NCBI GenBank assembly: GCA_039636795.1
Contig: CP143430.1
Location: 3,410,001-3,474,000 of the forward strand
Length of the DNA stretch: 64,000 nt
Reading direction: 5' to 3'
DNA from: Micrococcaceae bacterium Sec5.1
GTDB taxonomy: Bacteria > Actinomycetota > Actinomycetes > Actinomycetales > Micrococcaceae
Shown piece after piece: positions 18,252-26,788 of the stretch. Position 1 is the first letter of the stretch. Every line of letters begins with the position of its first letter. A program made the position numbers and the translations under genes. The notes under the pieces are model-generated. The model was not told the DNA's origin. It saw nothing but the letters and a program-made list of their open reading frames with translations, and made no database searches.

Positions 18252-19607
18252 TCATCTGTCCAGGACCTTGTCATCGCCAACAACCTTGCGCACCGTGGCG
18301 TCATACTCCGCTGCGGCATCTTCAGGGCTTTGCCTTCCAGTGATGACAGACTCGGTGGCTACCTGGACCGCCGTCGAAATCCTCGGATAATCGGCGGTGG
18401 CTGGGCGGTAATGCGTCACCTTCACCAATTCCGACACGTCCTTGACGAACGGATTCGCCGAAACGTAGCTCGATTCCTTGGCAACATCCGTGCGGACCGC
18501 TATCTGGGAGTTGTTAACGTCAAAGGCCAAGGCATTCTTCTTGTTCAGCGCGGTGGTGAGGAACTTGAACGCCAGCTCAGCGTTCTTGCTCTTGGCACCA
18601 ACTGCAAGGGTCCATCCACCGGACATACTGACGCCACCCGGTTCCTGTCCGTTCCGCGTGGGGAACATGGCCACGCCCATATCCTGCTCGTAGCCTGCCC
18701 ACTCATAGGGCCCGCCCTTTTGCCAGAACGACGGCGTGTAGGAGCCTTCCACGGTTGCCCCCAGTTTGCCCTGCGGGAACCACTCGCCAAAGACCTTCTT
18801 CCAGACATTGGCGTCGAGGGCTTCAGCCGGGCTAGTTGCGAGTTTTTCGTCGTAGAGGGTCTTCAGGAAAGCCAGCGAGTCAGTAAAACCCTGGGAACCG
18901 ACTACCCACTTCTTTTCCTTTTCGTCGTACAGCGTGCTGTCAGTCCCGTAGAGGAGTTCGTAGAAGCTCTGCATGACGGTTCCCTCGCCCGTACCCTTGC
19001 CGGCGTACATGTTGAAGGGAATCACGGTTGGGTCCGAGGCTTTGATGGCACGTGCCGTGGAGAGAATGTCTTCCCACGTTTTGGGCTGCCACGGAACAGG
19101 AATTCCGGCCTTCTGCAGCACTGCCTTGTTGTACCAGATAGCACGCGTGTCAGTGCCCAGAGGCACCGCGTAAATACCTCCGTCGTCGGCCCGGCCTGCA
19201 GCTTTGGCCGCTTCATTGAACTGGGACCAGTCATCCCACTTTTCCAGGTAGCTGTCCAGCTTGAGGAGGTAACCGGCGTCGACGTCGGAACGCACCTTGA
19301 ACGTGTCCTCGTAGAAGACGTCCGGCGCGGTATCCGGGGATCGCTGGGCCAGAGCGAGCTTGGTGCCGTAGTCGTCATCGTTGGCTTGGATCGGTTCGAG
19401 ATTGACCGTCACCGAAGAGTTGGCTGCCTCGAATTCTTTCTTGGCGTCCTGCATCACGGTATCCAGGGCCGTGAAGGAGTCGGATTTCTGGTAGACGATC
19501 TTCAGGGTCTTGTTCTCGGCAGTAGGCGGCGTCGAGGAACAAGCGGTTGCAGCGAGAAGAGCGGCTACGACGGGAAGGACGGTGGCAAACCTCATGGGGC
19601 GGCGCAT
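18252..19607 (-). CDS. Extracellular sugar-binding lipoprotein of ABC importer
   Basis: The 451-residue product begins with a lipoprotein signal peptide ending at LAATAC, with Cys23 as the lipid-modified residue, followed by a family 1 solute-binding fold (TLKIVYQKSD start, GATVEGSYTPSFW and PGGVSMSGGWTLAVG in the C-terminal lobe). It captures substrate outside the membrane for the two permeases downstream. The ATG at 19607 has GGAG 7 bases upstream. The ROK regulator lies 32 bases upstream in the same direction. No ATPase gene is present in the cluster, so a shared MsiK-type ATPase is probably used. Confidence 0.93.
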   Translation of the reverse strand: MRRPMRFATVLPVVAALLAATACSSTPPTAENKTLKIVYQKSDSFTALDTVMQDAKKEFEAANSSVTVNLEPIQANDDDYGTKLALAQRSPDTAPDVFYEDTFKVRSDVDAGYLLKLDSYLEKWDDWSQFNEAAKAAGRADDGGIYAVPLGTDTRAIWYNKAVLQKAGIPVPWQPKTWEDILSTARAIKASDPTVIPFNMYAGKGTGEGTVMQSFYELLYGTDSTLYDEKEKKWVVGSQGFTDSLAFLKTLYDEKLATSPAEALDANVWKKVFGEWFPQGKLGATVEGSYTPSFWQKGGPYEWAGYEQDMGVAMFPTRNGQEPGGVSMSGGWTLAVGAKSKNAELAFKFLTTALNKKNALAFDVNNSQIAVRTDVAKESSYVSANPFVKDVSELVKVTHYRPATADYPRISTAVQVATESVITGRQSPEDAAAEYDATVRKVVGDDKVLDR

Positions 19608-19639
19608 TATGCTCCAATCGAGTCGACGTGGCGGAGTAG

Positions 19640-20890
19640 TTAGCCCTCCAGCAGGAGCCGTTGGGCGCGTGGTGCCAGCGTGTGCTCCAGCACGAGGCAG
19701 GCCGCACCAATGGCGCCCACATCCTCACCCACTCCGGAACCCACAACTTCAATACCGTGGATCATGCGGGCCGCACTGTTTTCAGCAATCAGGCCCGGAA
19801 CACGCTCCAGGAAGTACTTTGACATCCGCCCCCAGAAAGGACCACCAAAAACAACGCGTTCCACGTCAAGGGTGTTGGTCACCACCGAGACAGCACGGGC
19901 CACAAGGGTGGCTGACTTATCAAGGATGGCGATGGCTTTTTCGTCGCCGGCATCGGCTTTGTCGCACAACAAGGCGTAACGTTCCTGTACCTGCGGCCCA
20001 TCTGCGTCCTCGCCATGGCTGTCCAGCACACCGGCCGCCTCGGCCTCAGCCACCAGGACCTGTGGGATACACGAGGACTTCACGCAACCACGGAGCCCGC
20101 AGTCACACTGGGGCCCCATCGGATCAACGATGATATGGCCGATTTCGCCCGCATTGCCGGACGTTCCACGGACCACTTCATCGTTCAGGACAATGCCGCA
20201 ACCAATACCGGTGCCCATATACATGAAGACGAAACTGCCGGCACCGCTGGCCCCGCCGGCCCAGGTTTCGGCCACCGCAGCACTCGTTACGTCCTTGTCC
20301 ACCAGCGTCTCCAGGCCCGTGGCCTCTGTGAGGGCCTCGCGGATACGCACACGGTTCCATCGAGTCAACAGCGGAGGCTCCACGACGGAACCTTCATCGA
20401 GGTCGATTGGCCCCGGGACGGCTACACCGAGCCCCGCGATCTTGGATGCATCAACGCCCGATTCCTCAATGAGGACCTTGATCTGCTGGGCGATGCTCGT
20501 GATCACCGCGGCGGGGTCTCCGCCGGGAGTAGCCATCCGCGAATGCCTGACGACGTCGCCCAGAAGATCCAGGACAACAAAGGTGATAACTGCAGGGTCA
20601 AGGTGGACGCCTACCGCATACATGCCCGATGGATTGAGCCGCAGGATGGTCCGCGGCTTGCCTGGGCCAGTACCCTCTTTGCCTGCCTCCACAATCAAGT
20701 GCTGGTCAAGCAGGCGACGGGAAATATTGGAGATGGTTTGCGGGGACAGTCCAACAATCTGTGCGAGTTCAACACGGCTGAGCCCACCCGAAGACCGCCG
20801 GATCGCCTCCAGGATGACTGTCAGATTAAAGTCACCCATGCGGGGTAGATTCGTTCCGCGCCTCGGTGTGGGCTGCCGGATCTCAGTCAC
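19640..20890 (-). CDS. ROK-family transcriptional regulator
   Basis: The 416-residue product has an N-terminal winged HTH (SRVELAQIVGLSPQTISNIS) and a C-terminal ROK sugar-kinase-like domain with VAVPGPID, the ATP-site GTGIGCG and the zinc motif CDCGLRGC, so it looks like an XylR/NagC-type sugar-responsive repressor. I chose the GTG at 20890, preceded by AGGGGA with four-base spacing; longer frames lack a ribosome-binding site. It heads the ABC importer operon and very probably controls it and itself. Confidence 0.93.
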   Translation of the reverse strand: MTEIRQPTPRRGTNLPRMGDFNLTVILEAIRRSSGGLSRVELAQIVGLSPQTISNISRRLLDQHLIVEAGKEGTGPGKPRTILRLNPSGMYAVGVHLDPAVITFVVLDLLGDVVRHSRMATPGGDPAAVITSIAQQIKVLIEESGVDASKIAGLGVAVPGPIDLDEGSVVEPPLLTRWNRVRIREALTEATGLETLVDKDVTSAAVAETWAGGASGAGSFVFMYMGTGIGCGIVLNDEVVRGTSGNAGEIGHIIVDPMGPQCDCGLRGCVKSSCIPQVLVAEAEAAGVLDSHGEDADGPQVQERYALLCDKADAGDEKAIAILDKSATLVARAVSVVTNTLDVERVVFGGPFWGRMSKYFLERVPGLIAENSAARMIHGIEVVGSGVGEDVGAIGAACLVLEHTLAPRAQRLLLEG

Positions 20891-20921
20891 TGATTCCCCT
20901 AGTCGTTTTCGAAAAAACATC

Positions 20922-20953
20922 ATCGTACTTCGTCTTTGTCTGAATCGTACGAT
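20922..20953 (-). promoter_or_regulatory. Repeated ATCGTAC sites, candidate ROK operator
   Basis: ATCGTAC occurs at 20922-20928 and again at 20944-20950, where it extends into the perfect palindrome ATCGTACGAT (20944-20953). The 22-bp period puts both on one face of the DNA, 32-63 bases before the ROK gene start. This arrangement suits autoregulation of the importer operon; the link to the ROK protein is inference. Confidence 0.45.
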
Positions 20954-21047
20954 ACCCATGCTCACACGGGTATGCGCACACGCAGGCAACGGTGTCAGGG
21001 CTTGGTAACGATGACACTAAATTCCCGCCGTGAAGCGCGGGACCGGC

Positions 21048-22178
21048 TCATCCACGACGACTCCGAGTCACCGTAAACTTCGGGTTCCGGCCTTCCTCCA
21101 CGGTGGGGCCAATGAGCCGCTCAAGCGCCGGCCGGTACTGCAGATGGCTGTTGTACACAGTCCACAGCTCGCCGCCGGGCGCGAGAACGTGGGCAGCCGC
21201 TTCGAACATCTTCAGGGCAGCGCCGGCATGCACGCTGGCTCCAAGGTGGAAAGGTGGATTCAACAGGACAAGATCCGCGCTGCCTGCATCAAACGCTGAC
21301 AGGGCGTCGTCGTGGATCACGGAAATCCGGTCTTCCAGTCCATTGGCAGCTGCCGTGGCCGTAGCTGATGCCACGGCCGCCGCCGACTGATCAGTTGCTA
21401 CCAGGCTCGCCTTCGGCTGGTGCCGTGCCAACATCGTGGCAAGAATGCCGGTCCCACACCCCAGATCCACCACCCGACGCGCTTGCGGCATCCTGTCCAG
21501 GAAGGTCAGGAGGTACCTGGTTCCGATATCCAGGCGTGCACCGGAAAATGCAGCACCATGAGCACAAACCGTGATCCCCAATTCCGGCAACTGCTCCACC
21601 ACAGGGTAGGGAGGCTCGCTCGAAACCGGTTTGGGATTGCTGGCCATCAGTACCCTGGACTTCTGCCGGGCCAACTGCGGCTGCACAGATGAGAAATAGC
21701 GGTCCAGCACTTTATTCATACCCAGGGACATGTGCTTGACGCGGCCCCCCGCGAGCAGGACCGCATCCGGCGCTGCATAGCGGGCAACGGCGTCGGCGTT
21801 TTCCTCCAGCTCCGCCAGCGATTTCGGCAACTGCATGAGCACCAGATTGGCCCCCTCCAGGAGTTCAGCACCCAATTCGTGGGAACTGAACCGTCCCTGC
21901 AGGCCAGCTGCTTCTGCATTGCGCTGCAGCGCAAGCCTGCCGGTGTAGAGATCTTGATTAACGCGGACGTGCCCGACGCCGGTCCCGGCCAAAGCGCCCA
22001 GCGTCAGGGCACCATACCGGTCGCCGATGACAACAACCTTGGTTTCAGGCCGGATATGATCCGAGGCCGCCTGAAGCAACAGCCTGTCTGTGGCGTCATA
22101 TGCCTGAAGGTTGTCCGCCTCGACATCGGGGAACCTACGAAGCCCGCCGAACAGCGACTCCAGTTCCTGTACGGTCAC
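21048..22178 (-). CDS. RsmC/RlmG-like rRNA (guanine-N2) methyltransferase
   Basis: The 376-residue product has two Rossmann-like halves. The C-terminal half carries the SAM-binding motif VVDLGCGTG and the catalytic NPPFH motif of N2-guanine methyltransferases; the N-terminal half is a degenerate copy, as in RsmC and RlmG. The likely substrate is a guanine in 16S or 23S rRNA, but the exact position cannot be told. The start is GTG with only a weak ribosome-binding site. It is a single-gene unit. Confidence 0.85.
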   Translation of the reverse strand: MTVQELESLFGGLRRFPDVEADNLQAYDATDRLLLQAASDHIRPETKVVVIGDRYGALTLGALAGTGVGHVRVNQDLYTGRLALQRNAEAAGLQGRFSSHELGAELLEGANLVLMQLPKSLAELEENADAVARYAAPDAVLLAGGRVKHMSLGMNKVLDRYFSSVQPQLARQKSRVLMASNPKPVSSEPPYPVVEQLPELGITVCAHGAAFSGARLDIGTRYLLTFLDRMPQARRVVDLGCGTGILATMLARHQPKASLVATDQSAAAVASATATAAANGLEDRISVIHDDALSAFDAGSADLVLLNPPFHLGASVHAGAALKMFEAAAHVLAPGGELWTVYNSHLQYRPALERLIGPTVEEGRNPKFTVTRSRRG

Positions 22179-22389
22179 GATCGCGTTCTCGCTTTCCTTA
22201 AATTCGTTCGCTTTAGTGTCTCGACTTCATGCTGGCTTCGGAGGAATGTGGATGATGCAGCATTCCAAGCACCTGTTGTCGCGTCGAATGGCGACCCCAT
22301 ACCCTGACGGCATCAGGCACCGGTCCCGCCCAACCGCAGAGCCAGGCCACGGGACCGCACTTAACCGGCTCCCTCCCTGAGAGCAAACC

Positions 22390-22767
22390 ATGAGTGTCAA
22401 TGTTGTCACGCAACTCCAAGTGAAGTCACTTAACTCCCCCGATGAAACGCGCAGTCCGGACAAGACAACGGTTGAGATCGTTACTGTCGGAGACTACACA
22501 ATCGGCCGAACCACCTTTGAACCCGGCTGGACATGGGACGACTGCATCAAACCAGTAGTCGGAACAGACTCCTGCCAATTGAGCCATGTGGGCTTCTGCG
22601 TCTCCGGCTCCCTTGAGGTGGAAACCAATGACGGTGGGCAGGTCAGCATTTCCGGCGGTGATTCCTACTCGATCCCACCGGGACACCATGCCCGGGTGGT
22701 AGGCGATCAGCCGTTCCAAGGCATCGAATTCCTCAGTGCAGCCGAGTTCGGCGTCCGTCCGGAGTAG
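22390..22767 (+). CDS. Cupin-domain protein
   Basis: The 125-residue product is a single small beta-barrel cupin, with the second cupin motif around GGDSYSIPPGHHARVVG near residues 97-113. Metal-ligand positions are incomplete, so catalytic activity is doubtful; a binding or sensor role is possible. It stands alone, divergent from the methyltransferase gene, and is followed by a strong terminator. Confidence 0.8.
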   Translation: MSVNVVTQLQVKSLNSPDETRSPDKTTVEIVTVGDYTIGRTTFEPGWTWDDCIKPVVGTDSCQLSHVGFCVSGSLEVETNDGGQVSISGGDSYSIPPGHHARVVGDQPFQGIEFLSAAEFGVRPE

Positions 22768-22821
22768 GAATCCGGCCCTCTAACCCGCTAAGGCAGGCAT
22801 CCCTCAAAGGATCCAGAAAGC

Positions 22822-22853
22822 AAAAGACCCCGCTCACCCGAGCGGGGTCTTTT
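22822..22853. terminator. Bidirectional intrinsic terminator
   Basis: AAAAGACCCCGCT / AGCGGGGTCTTTT is a 13-bp perfect inverted repeat with a 6-base loop and A/T runs at both edges. It serves the cupin gene on the plus strand and tRNA-Ala on the minus strand. Confidence 0.9.
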
Positions 22854-22861
22854 ATCCGAAG

Positions 22862-22934
22862 TGGAGCTGAGGGGACTCGAACCCCTGACCCCCTGCATGC
22901 CATGCAGGTGCGCTACCAGCTGCGCCACAGCCCC
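22862..22934 (-). tRNA. tRNA-Ala (GGC)
   Basis: A 73-nt cloverleaf on the minus strand begins GGGGCTG and ends CAGCTCC plus discriminator A. The anticodon loop ATGGCAT gives GGC. The T-loop GGTTCGAGTCC and D-arm are canonical. CCA is not encoded. An identical copy lies about 1.1 kb away. Confidence 0.97.
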
Positions 22935-22970
22935 GGATCTTGTTGATCTCCGTAGGAAGATTTCCCTTCC

Positions 22971-22988
22971 CGCCGAAGCAACTCGTCA
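22971..22988 (-). promoter_or_regulatory. Conserved element upstream of tRNA-Ala, copy 1
   Basis: GAGTTGCTTCGGCG, about 38-51 bases upstream of the tRNA on the minus strand, recurs at the same distance ahead of the second tRNA-Ala copy (about 24090-24104), while the sequence between element and tRNA differs. TTGCTT may be the -35 region of a shared promoter type. Confidence 0.4.
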
Positions 22989-23200
22989 ATACTAACCACA
23001 ATCCCCCGAGAAGCGAAATCACAGGAGAGTGATCCCCATCACCGGGATTGGTGGGTATTTCCGCCCTGCTGAACTCGTAACGCCGCAGCCGGGGTGCGCT
23101 GGATTGCTCCACCGCACCTCCCCCCAACGGCTGCACGGGAGTCCCTCCGGTCCGGACCGGCGACTCCATCTGAAGTCTAGAATCATGGGAAGGATAAACC

Positions 23201-23218
23201 AAACCGTCCAGTCGGTTT
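23201..23218. promoter_or_regulatory. ARE-like operator (gamma-butyrolactone receptor type)
   Basis: AAACCGTCCAGTCGGTTT has perfect 6-base outer arms and differs at one position from the ScbR/ArpA autoregulatory element consensus AAACCGACCNGTCGGTTT as I recall it. It lies about 100 bp before a ScbR-like regulator gene, as expected for autoregulation. Confidence 0.65.
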
Positions 23219-23319
23219 TAGCGACCTGAATTTAGGCACGGTGGTAGCGTAGTGGGGTCCGGCGGCGCGTTTTTGCTTGCCACCACACCTCGGAATAACT
23301 GAGAGGCTCCCCACCATCC

Positions 23320-23910
23320 ATGCAGCAACGTGCGAAAGACACCCGCCTTTCCGTCATTGAAGGCGCCGCCCATGTCTTCGCAGAAGTTGGATACGGCAAC
23401 GCAAGCCTGAGCGACATCACCAAGCGTGCCGGAGTGACCAAGGGAGCACTGTACTTCCACTTCACGTCCAAGCGGGAGCTCGCCTTGGCCGTCATCCAGG
23501 AGCAGCATGCGTTGGTCCTCGCGGCGGGTGCTGGCATTGTGGCCTCAAGCATGCCTGCCCTGGAGAAGATCATTGCGCTCTGCAGGATGTTTGGCAGGCA
23601 ATTACTGGACGAAGCGATTGTCCAGGGCGGAATCCGCCTGACGTTCGAAGCATCCGCGTTTGATGCCGATATCTCGGGCCCCTACCAGGACTGGATTGAA
23701 ACGGTGGAGCAACTGCTTCGCAAAGCCCAGGACGAGGGGACCGTTCGGACCATGCTGGATCCCGCCGCCTTTGCCCGCTACCTGGTTGCTTCCTTCACTG
23801 GAGTCCAGATGGTTTCCAACGTCCTCAATGCCCGCTCGGACGTACTTCGCCGCATTGACGAGATGTGGGAATTCATGCTGCCAGCAATCGAAGCGGATGC
23901 TGGCGCCTAG
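23320..23910 (+). CDS. TetR-family regulator of the ScbR/ArpA (gamma-butyrolactone receptor) type
   Basis: The 196-residue product has the TetR HTH with recognition segment VTKGALYFHFTSKRELA, typical of gamma-butyrolactone receptors of Streptomyces, and an all-helical ligand domain of the usual length. Such receptors repress secondary-metabolite or self genes until a butanolide-type signal binds. No AfsA-like synthase or biosynthetic cluster is present in the window, so ligand and targets are unknown; an ARE-like site upstream suggests self-control. The gene sits alone between two tRNA-Ala genes transcribed the other way. Confidence 0.9.
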   Translation: MQQRAKDTRLSVIEGAAHVFAEVGYGNASLSDITKRAGVTKGALYFHFTSKRELALAVIQEQHALVLAAGAGIVASSMPALEKIIALCRMFGRQLLDEAIVQGGIRLTFEASAFDADISGPYQDWIETVEQLLRKAQDEGTVRTMLDPAAFARYLVASFTGVQMVSNVLNARSDVLRRIDEMWEFMLPAIEADAGA

Positions 23911-23942
23911 CAGGTCGCAGCCAGGGCGAAAGCCACACAAAA

Positions 23943-23977
23943 AAGGCCCTGCCCTTCTTCATCACGAAGAAGGGCAG
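23943..23977 (-). terminator. Intrinsic terminator of tRNA-Ala copy 2
   Basis: CTGCCCTTCTTC (23949-23960) and GAAGAAGGGCAG (23966-23977) form a perfect 12-bp stem with a 5-base loop. Read on the minus strand it is followed by GGGCCTTTTTTG, a clear U-tract. It also lies 3' of the convergent TetR gene. Confidence 0.85.
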
Positions 23978-23988
23978 AACCTCAAGAG

Positions 23989-24061
23989 TGGAGCTGAGGG
24001 GACTCGAACCCCTGACCCCCTGCATGCCATGCAGGTGCGCTACCAGCTGCGCCACAGCCCC
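23989..24061 (-). tRNA. tRNA-Ala (GGC), second copy
   Basis: This 73-nt sequence is identical to the tRNA at 22862-22934, with anticodon GGC and no encoded CCA. The rsfS gene lies upstream on the same strand, 104 bp away, and the shared GAGTTGCTTCGGCG element sits about 30-45 bases before the tRNA. Confidence 0.97.
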
Positions 24062-24165
24062 ATATCCTTGCTGCTTCAAAGCTGTTCACGCCGAAGCAAC
24101 TCAAATATCTTAGAACAACGATTCCGAAAATTCCAAATCGGGCATATTCGGATGCTGGCCCATGT

Positions 24166-24570
24166 TTAGAGCTCTGATTCCCCTGCTGGCGCGGCCTTTG
24201 CCGAGGCGTCATCCCCGAGTTCAAGGTCAACTACAGGGCAGTCCTTCCAAAGGCGCTCCAGCGCGTAGAAAACACGGTCCTCGGCGTGCTGGACGTGGAT
24301 GACGATGTCCGCATAGTCCAAAAGCACCCAGCGGCCTTCGGAACGGCCTTCCCGACGAACCGGACGAAGATCCTGCTTCATCAGTTCTTCCTCGATGCCA
24401 TCAACGATTGCGTTGACCTGGCGTTCTGTGGGCGCAGAGGCAATCAAGAAGATGTCAGTCAGGGCGAGGCGTTCGCTGACATCGAGGGCAACGATGTCTT
24501 CTGCGAGTTTGTCAGCCGCAGCACGCGCGGCGTGACGGGCGAGGGTGATGGATTGTTCATGTGCAGACAC
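24166..24570 (-). CDS. rsfS: Ribosome silencing factor RsfS
   Basis: RsfS (DUF143 family) binds ribosomal protein L14 and blocks subunit joining in starved cells. The 134-residue product has the family core: LDVSERLALTDIFLIASAPT, GRSEGRWVLLDYADIVIHV and FYALERLW. It follows a hypothetical gene and nadD on the same strand, the usual nadD-rsfS neighbourhood in bacteria. Confidence 0.95.
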   Translation of the reverse strand: MSAHEQSITLARHAARAAADKLAEDIVALDVSERLALTDIFLIASAPTERQVNAIVDGIEEELMKQDLRPVRREGRSEGRWVLLDYADIVIHVQHAEDRVFYALERLWKDCPVVDLELGDDASAKAAPAGESEL

Positions 24571-24628
24571 GGGGACTCCTTGTTGTGGCCAGTGGCCTGT
24601 AAATGGCGTTAGCCGGGTTCTAGCGAAA

Positions 24629-25768
24629 TTAGCCGCTGGTGATCATGATGATGCCGACGATGAGCGCGAGAACACCCAACGCCAGGACGCCGAGCTGCAG
24701 CAGCCTGTTGCGCTGTGCCCGGGCCAAGCCGGCCGTGTTGGCGTCCAGGGGGTCAAGCCCATAGGCCGCACTGGCAGAAACCGGCGGGCGTTGCGTTTCT
24801 TCAAGCTGTTCGTCGACGGCGACAGGCCGCTTCCGCGCGTTCCTTGCCACAGCCTCGGCACGCGCGAGAACACCCGAACGGCCACGTGTGCCCTTTCCGC
24901 TGGCCGGGGCCTTCGCGGTATCAAGCGTGGGACCCGACGACGTCACGAGCGGCACGAATGTGGTGCTGGGACGCTTCATGACCGGGCGTTCAATGCCCGG
25001 AACCTTGACGAACTCCAGTGGCGTGACCATGGCAAGGTTGTTGGCAGTGGACGGACCTACCGAGGCTGCAGCTGGCACCTTTGCTTCGGCTTGGTTCTGT
25101 TCGGCTAGCTTCTGCTTGGCCGCGGCCCGCTTGTTCAGCACCGCAGCACGCTCGGCAAGGGCAATCTGCTGGGCGAGGACTTCAGGATCGACAGCCAGTG
25201 GATCTTGCTCGGCAATGTGCTCAAGCTTGGCGGTTTGATTCTGGACCTGCGCAGCAATCAGTTCACGTACCGCGAGTGCCTGCTCCACAGACATTTCAGA
25301 TTCTGCGGTACCAGCGCTGGCTGCCGAATCGTCGTCGGAACCCCTAGCGCCCGCATCAGGCGCTGGGGCGGCCTTGGCAGCAACCGGTTTGTCAGTCGGA
25401 TTTCCGCCAGGCATTGGGACGATGGGGTTGGCAGAGGTGGCCACTTCTGCCTGGAGTTGCTGCAGGCGAAGCTGCCGACGTGTTGGTGGGCCGCCGCCGG
25501 AGAGCTGCTCTTCCTTGTCTGCGAGCTCTTTGATGGTACGCAGCGCAGCACGGTCGCGGGCGCGGATCTGGGAGGACCGCTCCTGCGCGGCGGCACCCAC
25601 TGCGTCTACAGGCGCGTCAGCAGCACGGCGATTACGACCAGTTACAGCATTCTCCGCTGCGTCCACTACCTGGGGTGGTGTAGCTTCGGCCTGCGGCTCC
25701 TGGTTCTCTTCGCGGGCGCGGCGAAGCTCACGCCTGCTGCGGATGGGTCGCTGTTCCTGGCTGCTCAT
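24629..25768 (-). CDS. Hypothetical tail-anchored, low-complexity protein
   Basis: I do not recognise a family. The 379-residue product is rich in Ala, Glu, Gln and Arg, probably disordered or coiled-coil over most of its length (AVLNKRAAAKQKLAEQNQAEA is one helical stretch), and ends in a single hydrophobic helix (LLQLGVLALGVLALIVGII) that would anchor it in the membrane by the C-terminus. It lies between nadD and rsfS, eight bases after nadD, so it is surely in that operon. A link to either neighbour's function is not evident. Confidence 0.85.
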   Translation of the reverse strand: MSSQEQRPIRSRRELRRAREENQEPQAEATPPQVVDAAENAVTGRNRRAADAPVDAVGAAAQERSSQIRARDRAALRTIKELADKEEQLSGGGPPTRRQLRLQQLQAEVATSANPIVPMPGGNPTDKPVAAKAAPAPDAGARGSDDDSAASAGTAESEMSVEQALAVRELIAAQVQNQTAKLEHIAEQDPLAVDPEVLAQQIALAERAAVLNKRAAAKQKLAEQNQAEAKVPAAASVGPSTANNLAMVTPLEFVKVPGIERPVMKRPSTTFVPLVTSSGPTLDTAKAPASGKGTRGRSGVLARAEAVARNARKRPVAVDEQLEETQRPPVSASAAYGLDPLDANTAGLARAQRNRLLQLGVLALGVLALIVGIIMITSG

Positions 25769-25775
25769 TCAAAAC

Positions 25776-26465
25776 TCATTCAGTACGTGCTTGGTCGTCT
25801 GATCCGGATAATGCGGGGGCCAGCTCCCCTGTCCCTGGCCGCGCGGTCCCGGAGTGTGCGGCGTACAGACCATATTTGGCGATGTACTGCACCACGCCAT
25901 CGGGCACGAGGTACCAGACGGGGTTCCCCGCACCTACGCGTGTTCGGCAATCCGTTGAAGAAATCGCCATAGCCGGAACTTCCAGGAGGCTGACGTCTTC
26001 CCTGCCCATGCCGTCCAGTTCGTGGCCAGGGCGCGTTACACCAACGAAGTGCGCCAAAGACCAGAGTTCGTCAACGTCCTTCCAGGACAGAATCTGGGCC
26101 AAAGCGTCGGCGCCAGTGATGAAGAACAGATCAGCGTCGGGTCGCTGGGCCCTTAGATCGCGCAGGGTGTCGATAGTGTAAGTGGGTCCGGGGCGGTCAA
26201 CATCAACCCGGCTCACCGTGAACCTCGGGTTTGATGCCGTGGCGATCACGGTCATCAAATATCGATGCTCGGGTTTGCTGACCTGCTTGCTGGACTTCTG
26301 CCAAGGTTGGCCAGTAGGCACGAAAACGACTTCGTCGAGATCGAACTTGGCGGCAACCTCACTTGCAGCCACAAGGTGGCCGTGATGGATGGGATCAAAA
26401 GTTCCACCCATCACGCCCAGCCGGAGCCTGCGCTCCGACTCCCCGCGCGGAGTTGCGGCGATAAT
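25776..26465 (-). CDS. nadD: Nicotinate-nucleotide adenylyltransferase NadD
   Basis: NadD makes deamido-NAD from nicotinate mononucleotide and ATP. The nucleotide-binding motif [11 protein letters not shown] and the ISSTDCR segment are clear. The obvious starts are GTG 26414 / ATG 26411, but these begin right at the MGGTFDP strand and have no good ribosome-binding site. The frame stays open upstream and encodes [12 protein letters not shown], which looks like real coding sequence. The given start is the rare codon ATT at 26465, with AGGG about 8 bases before it. It directly follows the small membrane-protein gene. Function is sure; start is tentative. Confidence 0.9.
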   Translation of the reverse strand: MIAATPRGESERRLRLGVMGGTFDPIHHGHLVAASEVAAKFDLDEVVFVPTGQPWQKSSKQVSKPEHRYLMTVIATASNPRFTVSRVDVDRPGPTYTIDTLRDLRAQRPDADLFFITGADALAQILSWKDVDELWSLAHFVGVTRPGHELDGMGREDVSLLEVPAMAISSTDCRTRVGAGNPVWYLVPDGVVQYIAKYGLYAAHSGTARPGTGELAPALSGSDDQARTE

Positions 26466-26466
26466 G

Positions 26467-26706
26467 TTAGTGGCCCTGCTTGTGGGTGTGCTTGTTCGGG
26501 TGCTGGCGGTGCGGATCCGAGTGCTCTTCTACAGCCTCGTGACGGTTGCCGAGGTTGGTGTAGGAGAGAGCAACGAACATCAAAACCAGCAGGAGAGCAA
26601 ACATGCTGACTCCGAAGACCCACGGCTCGGCCCAGAGCGGGGCGGGCGCTTCGTGGCCGCCTTCTGTTTGGGCTGCTATGGACGTGGCGATCTGCTGAAA
26701 CAGCAT
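26467..26706 (-). CDS. Small single-pass membrane protein
   Basis: The 79-residue product has one transmembrane helix (about residues 31-50, [20 protein letters not shown]) and a charged His-rich tail ([15 protein letters not shown]). The ATG has a strong AGGGGAG site. It sits between proA and nadD on the same strand and nearly abuts nadD. The His-rich tail could bind metal, but that is speculation. No family recognised. Confidence 0.8.
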   Translation of the reverse strand: MLFQQIATSIAAQTEGGHEAPAPLWAEPWVFGVSMFALLLVLMFVALSYTNLGNRHEAVEEHSDPHRQHPNKHTHKQGH

Positions 26707-26788
26707 CTTCTCCCCTAGTTGGTTCTCAAGGATTTTCGACGGCGGGACTCCCCGCCGTTCCGGACTTGTGTTCTATGTTACCGCGTAG

